64,000 nt of DNA, from assembly GCF_002760655.1 (NCBI RefSeq), contig NZ_PDOC01000003.1, positions 348,840 to 412,839 on the forward strand. The letters are read 5' to 3'. The notes below the pieces were generated by a model. That model was given only the letters and a program-made list of their open reading frames with translations. It was not told the origin of the DNA and did no database searches. This DNA is from Massilia eurypsychrophila. Its GTDB lineage: Bacteria; Pseudomonadota; Gammaproteobacteria; Burkholderiales; Burkholderiaceae_D. The position numbers and the translations under genes were made by a program. Positions 58,128 to 64,000 of the stretch are shown here, piece by piece. The number at the start of each line of letters is the position of its first letter. Position 1 is the stretch's first letter.

Positions 58128-60308
58128 CTAGAACTCGGTGCTGGCAGAAACGACCAGGGTGCGCGGCGCGCCCAGCACCAGGTAGCCGGCGCCCGGATAA
58201 CCGCCGGCCGACGCCCAGTAGTTCTTGTCGGCGGCGTTGTCGAGGCGCGCGCGCAGGGTGACTGCGCGCCCGGCCAGGCGGGTGGCGTAGCTCGCGCCAA
58301 GATCGAGCCGGGTCCACGACGGCAGCTTTTGCAGGTTCGCGCCATCGGCGAACTGGCCGGAGGTGTACAGCGTGCGCGCGGTCAGGGTCAGGCCCGGAAC
58401 GGCGGCGATATCGAATTCGGCGCCCAGGTTCAGCTGGATGTCGGGCACGCCGATCACGTCCTTGCCCTGGTTGACGGCGCCGGCGGTGACGCGCTGCTCG
58501 GCGTCGAGCAGGGTCAACCCGCCGAGCACGCGGATGCCGCGCAGCGGCGTGCCGAAGGCGGACAGTTCGAGGCCGCGGTTGCGCTGTTCGCCGAACACGC
58601 CAAAACGCCGGTTCAGCACGTACGCCGACGGCTGGGTGGTGGTAAACAGCGCTGCGCTCATGCCGACCTTGCCGGCATCGTACTTGACGCCGATTTCCTT
58701 CTGGCGCGAGGTGTAGGGGGCGAACGTTTCGCCGGTATTGACGATGTCGCTGCCTGATGCGACCGCCCCTTGCTGCAGGCCTTCGCTGTAGTTGGCGTAC
58801 ACCGACACGCCGGGCATCGGCTTGACCACCAGGCCGGCCACCGGCGTGACGGCATCGCTGTCGTAGCGCGAATTATCGGCGCCGCTGGTGTAGTCGTAGC
58901 CGAAGTCCTTGATGCGCTGGTGGCGCGCGCCCACCGTCAGCAGCACCTTGTCGCCGGCAAACGAGAGCGTGTCGGCCACCGCGTAACTGGACAGGATGGT
59001 GTTGCGGGTCACCAGCGGCGCACGCAAGCTGCCGCCGCTGAAGAAATCGGCGGCCGGCGCGGCGACGTCGACCGGCGCGTAGATATTGGTGCGAAAGCCA
59101 GTAATGAAGTCGCTCATCGCATACGCGTTGCGGGACTTTTGCGAGAAGCCGGAGACGGTGGCGCTCAGGGTGTGCTTGACCGCGCCGGTCCTGGCGCTGC
59201 CGCGGATGCCGACTTCGCCGGTGCGCACCTGGTCTTCGCGCACGTTGTCGAAGCGGTACATGATGGCGTCGCCATTCACGCCCGACATGGTGGGCGCGGC
59301 CAGGATGTTGGACTCGTCGCCCGAGCGCGTGCCCAGTGCGGCCCACGCCACCGTGTCGCGGCCCAGGTCAAGTTCGCCGCGCAGCGTGGCGAACGTATCG
59401 CGCTCGTCCGAGCGGGTCCAGCGCTGCGCCCAGGTGCTGCCGGCGTCCGGCGCGGCGGGCAGCGCCAATGCGGCGCCGGGCGTCACGCTCGGGCGCGGCT
59501 TGTCCAGCTGGTGGTCCTGGTAGCCGATATCGGCCGACAGGCGGTAGTTGCGGCCGCGGTGATCGAGCCCGAAAGAGAAAACGTTCAGGCCGCGCTGTTC
59601 GCGATCGACGCCGGTGTCGCCGCTGCGCCGCACCGCGTTGATGCGTACGCCGTTTTGGTCATTCGGCCCGAAGCGGCGGCCGATGTCGGCGGCGGCGTAC
59701 ACCTGGCCGCCGGTTTCGGTCCCCAGCGTGAATTGGGTCAGCGGCGTGTTCGCCGCACGCTTCGGCACCAGGTTGATGGTGCCGCCGATGCCGCCGCCGC
59801 CCGGCGCCGCGCCGTTCAGGAAGCTGCTGGCACCGCGCAGCACCTCGACCCGTTCGATCAGTTCGGAGGCGACGAACTGGCGCGGCAGCAGGCCGTACAG
59901 GCCGTTGTAGGCAAGGTCGTCTGAGTTGACCGGAAAGCCGCGGATCACGTACAGCTCCTGGTAGTTGCCGAAGCCGCGCGCCACCCGTACCGACGGGTCG
60001 TTCTGCAGCACGTCGGCCACGCTGCGCGCCTGCTGGTCCTGGATCAGCGCCTGGGTGTAGTTGGTGCTGTTGAACGGCATGTCCATCACGTCGACATTGC
60101 CGAGCAGGCCGAGGCGGCCGCCGCGCGCCACCTGGCCGCCGGCGTAGGCCCTCGGCAAGCCTTGCGCGGAGGCGTCCGCCGAAGCGCTGATGACGACGGT
60201 GGCGATCTGGCCGGATTGTTCGGTGACGACCTGGGCCTGGGCGGCGGCGCTGGCAAGCAGCACGGCGGCCAGCGCCAGCGGGGAAAGGGGGAAGCGGGCA
60301 GGGTGCAT
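58128..60308 (-). CDS. TonB-dependent siderophore receptor
   Basis: Outer-membrane ferric-siderophore receptor of the FhuE/FpvA type, 726 residues. Signal peptide (about 26 residues, ending AAAQA); plug domain with DVMDMPFNSTNY, SVADVLQNDPSVRVARG, ELYVIRGFPVN and VLRGASSFLNGAAPGGG; then a 22-stranded barrel ending VVSASTEF with the terminal Phe. No extended N-terminal signalling domain. Start ATG 60306-60308; an upstream ATG lies in the Fur box. Regulated by Fur judging from the box 20 bases upstream. Divergent from the PepSY gene. Confidence 0.94.
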   Translation of the reverse strand: MHPARFPLSPLALAAVLLASAAAQAQVVTEQSGQIATVVISASADASAQGLPRAYAGGQVARGGRLGLLGNVDVMDMPFNSTNYTQALIQDQQARSVADVLQNDPSVRVARGFGNYQELYVIRGFPVNSDDLAYNGLYGLLPRQFVASELIERVEVLRGASSFLNGAAPGGGGIGGTINLVPKRAANTPLTQFTLGTETGGQVYAAADIGRRFGPNDQNGVRINAVRRSGDTGVDREQRGLNVFSFGLDHRGRNYRLSADIGYQDHQLDKPRPSVTPGAALALPAAPDAGSTWAQRWTRSDERDTFATLRGELDLGRDTVAWAALGTRSGDESNILAAPTMSGVNGDAIMYRFDNVREDQVRTGEVGIRGSARTGAVKHTLSATVSGFSQKSRNAYAMSDFITGFRTNIYAPVDVAAPAADFFSGGSLRAPLVTRNTILSSYAVADTLSFAGDKVLLTVGARHQRIKDFGYDYTSGADNSRYDSDAVTPVAGLVVKPMPGVSVYANYSEGLQQGAVASGSDIVNTGETFAPYTSRQKEIGVKYDAGKVGMSAALFTTTQPSAYVLNRRFGVFGEQRNRGLELSAFGTPLRGIRVLGGLTLLDAEQRVTAGAVNQGKDVIGVPDIQLNLGAEFDIAAVPGLTLTARTLYTSGQFADGANLQKLPSWTRLDLGASYATRLAGRAVTLRARLDNAADKNYWASAGGYPGAGYLVLGAPRTLVVSASTEF

Positions 60309-60326
60309 GATGGGTCTTGGTGAGAT

Positions 60327-60345
60327 GAGAATGATTATCATTATG
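60327..60345. promoter_or_regulatory. Fur box upstream of the TonB receptor
   Basis: GAGAATGATTATCATTATG matches 16 of 19 positions of the Fur consensus GATAATGATAATCATTATC. It lies between the divergent receptor and PepSY genes, nearer the receptor. Confidence 0.9.
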
Positions 60346-60363
60346 GCCTTCGGCCTTGCGTTT

Positions 60364-60382
60364 GTAAATGAGAACCATTATT
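60364..60382. promoter_or_regulatory. second Fur box, upstream of the PepSY gene
   Basis: GTAAATGAGAACCATTATT matches 14 of 19 Fur consensus positions. It lies 39 bases before the PepSY gene ATG, separate from the first box, so each divergent promoter may have its own site. Confidence 0.7.
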
Positions 60383-60420
60383 ATTCGCGTCTTCGATCCT
60401 TGTTCCGGCACTTTCACAAC

Positions 60421-61560
60421 ATGACTCCCGTTACCGTCCGCCGCTGGGCCTGGATCCACAAGTGGAGCAGCCTGGTCTGTACGCTGTTCATGCTGCTGCT
60501 GTGCCTGACCGGCCTGCCGCTGATCTACCACCACGAGATCAGCCACTTGCTGGGCAACGACGTCGAAGCGCCCGTCATGGCGCCAGGGTCGCCGAAGGCC
60601 GACCTCGACCGCGTGATCGCCGCCGGCCGGGCGATGTATCCCGACAAGATGATGATGTACATGTCGCAGGAAGCCGACGCGCCCGACATCTGGAACCTGA
60701 CCTTGGGCGACAACCCGACGGATGAAAACTACAAGCCGATCGCCGTCGACGCGCGCACCGCGCAGGTGCTCGCCGAGCCGGCCTTCGAAGGCGGCGGCTT
60801 CATGTCGATGATGTTCCACCTGCACGTCGACCTGTACGCCGGCATCTGGGGCAAGCTGTTCCTCGGCGCGATGGGCCTGCTGCTGATCGTCGCCATCGTC
60901 TCCGGCGTGGTGCTGTACGCGCCGTTCATGCGCAAGCTTGAATTTGGCACCGTGCGGCGCGCGCGCACCACGCGCCTGAAGTGGCTCGACCTGCACAACC
61001 TGCTCGGCATCGTCACCTTGGTGTGGGCGCTGGTGGTGGGCGCCACCGGCATGATCAACACCTGGGCCGAACTGCTGCTCGACGTGTGGAAGACGACCGA
61101 ACTGGCGGAGATGGTCAAGCCGTACGAGGGCGCGCCGGCGGCGGCGGCCAGCGCGCCGCTGCAGCAGGCGGTGGCGCGCGCCGAAGCGGCCGAACCGGGC
61201 ATGAAGGTCGCCTTCGTCGCCTTTCCCGGCACGCCGTTCACCAGCACCCACCACTACGGCGTGTTCATGCGCGGCGAGTCGGCGCTGACCTCGCGCCTGT
61301 ACCAGCCGGTGCTGGTCGACGCGCAAACCGGGCAGGTGACCGACCAGCGCCGCCTGCCGTGGTACCTGAGCGCGCTGTTCATTTCGCAGCCGCTGCACTT
61401 CGGCGACTACGGCGGCGCATGGATGAAGTTCTTGTGGGCGCTGCTCGACATCGCCACCATCATCGTGCTCGGCAGCGGCTTGTACTTGTGGCTGCGGCGC
61501 GGCGCCGCAGCCCGGCAGGCTGCGCGCGCGCCGGCCGGCGCCGGCATGGAGGCGCTGTGA
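60421..61560 (+). CDS. PepSY-associated membrane protein (iron uptake related)
   Basis: A 379-residue inner-membrane protein with about four membrane helices: residues 14-35 (SSLVCTLFMLLLCLTGLPLIYHH), about 150-170, about 195-215, and about 350-370. A PepSY-type periplasmic loop lies between the first two. Histidines at helix ends (HKW, YHHE, MFHLHVD) are typical of the family and may bind haem or metal. Such proteins accompany siderophore receptors and are proposed to reduce ferric siderophores in the periplasm or cytoplasmic membrane. Start at ATG 60421; the frame is open upstream through the Fur region. Confidence 0.9.
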   Translation: MTPVTVRRWAWIHKWSSLVCTLFMLLLCLTGLPLIYHHEISHLLGNDVEAPVMAPGSPKADLDRVIAAGRAMYPDKMMMYMSQEADAPDIWNLTLGDNPTDENYKPIAVDARTAQVLAEPAFEGGGFMSMMFHLHVDLYAGIWGKLFLGAMGLLLIVAIVSGVVLYAPFMRKLEFGTVRRARTTRLKWLDLHNLLGIVTLVWALVVGATGMINTWAELLLDVWKTTELAEMVKPYEGAPAAAASAPLQQAVARAEAAEPGMKVAFVAFPGTPFTSTHHYGVFMRGESALTSRLYQPVLVDAQTGQVTDQRRLPWYLSALFISQPLHFGDYGGAWMKFLWALLDIATIIVLGSGLYLWLRRGAAARQAARAPAGAGMEAL

Positions 61561-61733
61561 AGGGCCGCTTCATCGCGGTGTGGGGCATCCCGCTGCTGCT
61601 CGGTGTCCTGACTGCGATCGGCCTCGTGTCGGCGCTGCTCGGCGACGGCATCTGGGACACCGTCTCGGCGCTGGCGCTGGGCGCGCCGGTGCTGGCAGGG
61701 GCCTGGTTCGCGCTGCGCCGCCAGCCGGCATAG
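61557..61733 (+). CDS. small two-helix membrane protein after the PepSY gene
   Basis: Fifty-eight residues from a GTG that overlaps the PepSY stop (GTGA): KGRFIAVWGIPLLLGVLTAI, then GLVSALLGDGIWDTVSALAL and GAPVLAGAWFALRRQPA. Two membrane helices with a short polar loop and basic C-terminus. Small proteins of this form are often found directly after PepSY proteins in iron-uptake loci; the function is unknown. Translationally coupled and so presumably iron-regulated. Confidence 0.75.
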   Translation: MKGRFIAVWGIPLLLGVLTAIGLVSALLGDGIWDTVSALALGAPVLAGAWFALRRQPA

Positions 61734-61746
61734 TCGGCCGATGGGG

Positions 61747-61774
61747 TTGACTCTTTGCTAAAACCCGCTAGACT
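61747..61774 (+). promoter_or_regulatory. sigma-70 promoter of the leader/small RNA before nfeD
   Basis: TTGACT (61747-61752), 16 bases, then TAGACT (61769-61774). Transcription should start near 61781. Confidence 0.75.
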
Positions 61775-61780
61775 GCTGCT

Positions 61781-61876
61781 ATCACACAGAAGGGCTGAAC
61801 AGCCATAGCTACTTACCTCATCGCCGCACAAACCCTCGTTGTCCATCGTGGACCTCGGGGGTTTTTGTTTTCTGAA
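61781..61876 (+). ncRNA. putative small RNA or attenuated leader with terminator
   Basis: About 95 bases between the promoter and an intrinsic terminator. A small hairpin GGCTG-AA-CAGCC (61794-61805) is followed by an unstructured stretch. A long stem follows (AACCCTCG at 61831-61838 with CGGGGGTT-type complement at 61856-61863, inner GTCCA/TGGAC at 61841-61845 and 61849-61853), then a T-rich run. No ATG-initiated peptide is visible. nfeD starts 35 bases beyond the terminator. I do not recognise a known RNA family. Confidence 0.5.
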
Positions 61877-61910
61877 TTACTGAAGTCGACTACTCGTGCA
61901 AGGAACTGAT

Positions 61911-62333
61911 ATGGCGGACTGGATTTACTGGCTGGTGGCAGCGGGCGTGCTGGTGGTGTTCGAACTGTTTACCGGCACGTTCTACCTGCTGATGATCGCC
62001 ATCGGCGTGGGCTTCGGCGCGCTTGCCGCGCTGATGGGATTGAGCCTGCCGGCGCAGACCATCGTCGCCGCCGTGGTCGGCCTGGTGGCCACCGGGCTGC
62101 TGCACCGCAGCCGCTTCGGCCGGCCGGCGCGTGGCGACCCGGCGCGCGACCGCAACGTCAACATCGACATCGGCCAGCACCTCACGGTCGAGGCCTGGCG
62201 CGACGGCAAGGCGCGGGTGATGTACCGCGGCGCCTTGTGGGACGTGGAACTGGCACATGGCGCGCAGTCGCATGCCGGTGTTTTCAAGATCGTCGAAGTG
62301 CAGGGCAGCCGGCTGATCGTCACCGGCGTTTAA
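61911..62333 (+). CDS. NfeD-like membrane protein
   Basis: A 140-residue NfeD family protein of the short (YbbK) type: two or three N-terminal membrane segments (WIYWLVAAGVLVVFELF, LMIAIGVGFGALAALMGL, TIVAAVVGLVATGLL) and a C-terminal OB-fold domain (VNIDIGQHLTVEAWRDGKAR to GSRLIVTGV). These proteins pair with stomatin-like proteins in membrane quality control. AGGA lies seven bases before the ATG at 61911. Confidence 0.93.
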   Translation: MADWIYWLVAAGVLVVFELFTGTFYLLMIAIGVGFGALAALMGLSLPAQTIVAAVVGLVATGLLHRSRFGRPARGDPARDRNVNIDIGQHLTVEAWRDGKARVMYRGALWDVELAHGAQSHAGVFKIVEVQGSRLIVTGV

Positions 62334-62361
62334 GAACCATCCTCAAACAAAAAGGCTCAAC

Positions 62362-63282
62362 ATGGAATTCAATTTCGGTACTGTGGCGCTGGTGCTGTTC
62401 GTCGTCGCGATGGTGTTCGTCTTCAAGACCATCAACGTGGTGCCGCAGCAGCACGCCTGGGTGGTCGAGCGGCTCGGCAAATACCATGCGACCCTGGCCC
62501 CTGGCCTGAACATCGTGGTGCCGTTCATCGACCGCGTGGCGTACAAGCATATTCTCAAGGAGATCCCGCTCGACGTGCCGCCCCAGGTCTGCATCACCAA
62601 GGACAATACGCAGCTGCAGGTCGACGGCATCCTGTACTTCCAGGTGACGGACGCGATGCGCGCCTCGTACGGTTCGTCGAACTACATCGCCGCGATATCG
62701 CAGCTGGCGCAGACCACGCTGCGTTCGGTGATCGGCAAGATGGAGCTCGACAAGACGTTCGAGGAGCGCGATCACATCAACACCACGATCGTCAACGCGA
62801 TCGACGAGTCGGCCGCCAACTGGGGCGTCAAGGTGCTGCGCTACGAGATCAAGGACCTGACGCCGCCGAAGGAGATCCTGCATGCGATGCAGGCGCAGAT
62901 CACCGCCGAACGCGAGAAGCGCGCGCTGATCGCCGCCTCGGAAGGACGCAAGCAGGAGCAGATCAACATCGCCGACGGCGAGCGTGCCGCGCAGATCGCC
63001 CGCTCCGAAGGCGAAAAGCAGGCGCAGATCAACCGCGCCCAGGGCCAGGCGTCTGCCATCATCGCGCTGGCCGACGCCAGCGCCACCGCGCTGCGCCAGA
63101 TCGGCGCGGCCATCAGCGAGCCGGGAGGACAGGAAGCGGTCAACCTGCGCGTGGCGGAGAAGTATGTCGACGCGTTCGCCAACCTGGCCAAGACCAACAA
63201 CTCGATCATCGTCCCGGCCAACCTGGGCGAGATGAGCGGGCTCATTGCCAGCGCCATGCAGATCGTCAAAGCGCAAAAATGA
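62362..63282 (+). CDS. qmcA: stomatin/SPFH (band 7) membrane protein
   Basis: A 306-residue protein with an N-terminal membrane anchor (about 5-22), an SPFH domain (about 25-190; VPQQHAWVVERLGKYHATLAPG, WGVKVLRYEIKDLTPP) and a long Ala/Glu/Lys/Gln-rich coiled coil (about 195-255). Closest in plan to E. coli QmcA, which also pairs with an NfeD-like partner. Such proteins form microdomain scaffolds and interact with membrane proteases. Adjacent nfeD supports this. Overlaps the next gene by ATGA. Confidence 0.92.
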   Translation: MEFNFGTVALVLFVVAMVFVFKTINVVPQQHAWVVERLGKYHATLAPGLNIVVPFIDRVAYKHILKEIPLDVPPQVCITKDNTQLQVDGILYFQVTDAMRASYGSSNYIAAISQLAQTTLRSVIGKMELDKTFEERDHINTTIVNAIDESAANWGVKVLRYEIKDLTPPKEILHAMQAQITAEREKRALIAASEGRKQEQINIADGERAAQIARSEGEKQAQINRAQGQASAIIALADASATALRQIGAAISEPGGQEAVNLRVAEKYVDAFANLAKTNNSIIVPANLGEMSGLIASAMQIVKAQK

Positions 63283-64000
63283 CGGAGCTGCGGGTGGTGA
63301 TCATCACCGGCAGCTCCGACGGCATCGGCGCCGAGATCGCGCGCCAGCTCGCCGCCGGCGGCGGCGCCGGGGTTGCACTGGTGCTGGCCGCGCGCAACCG
63401 CGCCGCGCTGGAAACGGTGGCCGGCGCATGCAGCGCGCTCGGCGCGCAGACGCTGGTGGTGCCGACCGACGTCGGCGTGCAGCAGCAATGCCGCGACCTG
63501 GTGGCGCAGGCGGTGGCGCGCTTCGGGCGCATCGATGCCTTGATCAACAACGCCGGCCGTTCGGCGCACGCGCTGTTCGAGGACGTGCAGGACCTGGCGT
63601 GGTACGAAGAACTCATGCGCATCAATCTGTGGGGCAGCGTGTGGTGCACGCACGCCGCGCTGCCGCACCTGAAGGCGTCGCGCGGCAGCATCGTCGCGGT
63701 GTCGTCGCTGGCCGGGCTGGTCGGCGTGCCGGGACGCACCGCCTACGGCGCCACCAAGTTCGCCATGACCGGTTTTTTCGAAGCGCTGCGCGTGGAATTG
63801 AAGGACGCCGGCGTCAGCGTGACGACGGCGTATCCGGGCGTGGTGGCGACGATGATTCGCCACCACGGCTTCAATGCCGCCGGCGCACAGGCCGGCGTCA
63901 GCTCGCTCAAGGAGGAGGGGGCGATGTCGGTCGAGGAGTGCGCGCGCCTGATCGTCGACGGCATGAACCGGCGCCGGCGCGATGTGGTGATGACGGCCAA
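63279..64000 (+). CDS. short-chain dehydrogenase/reductase (3' end beyond window)
   Basis: The first 240 residues of an SDR family oxidoreductase. Rossmann motif VVIITGSSDGIGAEIAR, NNAG (INNAGRSAHALF), and active-site Ser-Tyr-Lys in VSSLAGLVGVPGRTAYGATK. Substrate unknown. Its ATG overlaps the stomatin stop, so it belongs to the nfeD-stomatin unit. It is still open at the window end. Confidence 0.9.
   Translation, partial: MTELRVVIITGSSDGIGAEIARQLAAGGGAGVALVLAARNRAALETVAGACSALGAQTLVVPTDVGVQQQCRDLVAQAVARFGRIDALINNAGRSAHALFEDVQDLAWYEELMRINLWGSVWCTHAALPHLKASRGSIVAVSSLAGLVGVPGRTAYGATKFAMTGFFEALRVELKDAGVSVTTAYPGVVATMIRHHGFNAAGAQAGVSSLKEEGAMSVEECARLIVDGMNRRRRDVVMTA

Noticed and set aside
55510-58317. 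A 935-codon minus-strand open frame opposite ppsA
   Set aside because: It runs through the ppsA terminator into the TonB receptor gene and mirrors a highly conserved enzyme; a GC shadow.

Overview
The window is a high-GC chromosomal segment of a betaproteobacterium, most likely Oxalobacteraceae (Massilia / Telluria / Duganella / Janthinobacterium group). The assignment rests on gene order (rpsB-tsf-pyrH-frr-uppS-cdsA-dxr-rseP-bamA-skp-lpxD-fabZ-lpxA-lpxB-rnhB; smc-zipA-ligA; map-glnD; ppsR divergent from ppsA), a DUF1631 protein and a PEP-CTERM protein. It is inference from content; no search was run. I saw no rRNA, tRNA, CRISPR array, transposase or prophage.

Layout. 1-5200: glycine cleavage operon gcvT-gcvH-gcvP on the minus strand, behind a near-consensus promoter and a tandem glycine riboswitch. 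5200-10540: a stand-alone ClpP-like protein, a small KGG-like stress protein, a chemoreceptor with a CheR/CheB tether, and a DUF1631 protein. 10560-14410: a minus-strand run DUF2141 - carotenoid oxygenase - LytS-type kinase - LytTR regulator. 14547-18944: a small protein behind a Fur-like operator, a large DUF3857/transglutaminase/Sel1 protein and a small acidic protein. 19125-28798: smc, a sigma-54-type PEP-CTERM gene inserted before zipA, then ligA-galU-def-beta-barrel protein joined by ATGA overlaps. 28891-34893: M28 peptidase, a palindromic repeat, an RluF-like pseudouridine synthase, glnD and map, all on the minus strand. 35053-36148: a lower-GC cassette of three overlapping unknown genes wedged between map and rpsB; the third is split by a C8G4 tract. 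36145-52156: the long translation / isoprenoid / envelope / lipid A cluster, with two tandem skp-like genes. 52209-54576: a response regulator with a probably dead EAL domain, then mepB flanked by two copies of the EAL gene's 3' end, and more palindromic repeats. 54577-58047: ppsR and ppsA, divergent. 58128-61733: a TonB-dependent receptor divergent from a PepSY protein, with two Fur boxes between them. 61747-64000: a putative small RNA or attenuated leader, NfeD, a stomatin-like protein and a truncated short-chain dehydrogenase.

How the parts work together. Most of the window is housekeeping. The rpsB-rnhB cluster links translation factors, undecaprenyl and phospholipid precursor synthesis, outer-membrane protein assembly and lipid A synthesis. 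The gcv operon is glycine-responsive. The 60 kb locus is iron-responsive uptake. The accessory points most worth following are the map-rpsB cassette, the mepB insertion between direct repeats, the carotenoid-oxygenase/LytS/LytTR operon whose regulator lacks an ordinary start codon, the sigma-54 PEP-CTERM promoter, the degenerate EAL domain and the promoter-to-terminator unit before nfeD. A dispersed GTCAGACC palindrome family marks several insertion-prone intergenic sites.
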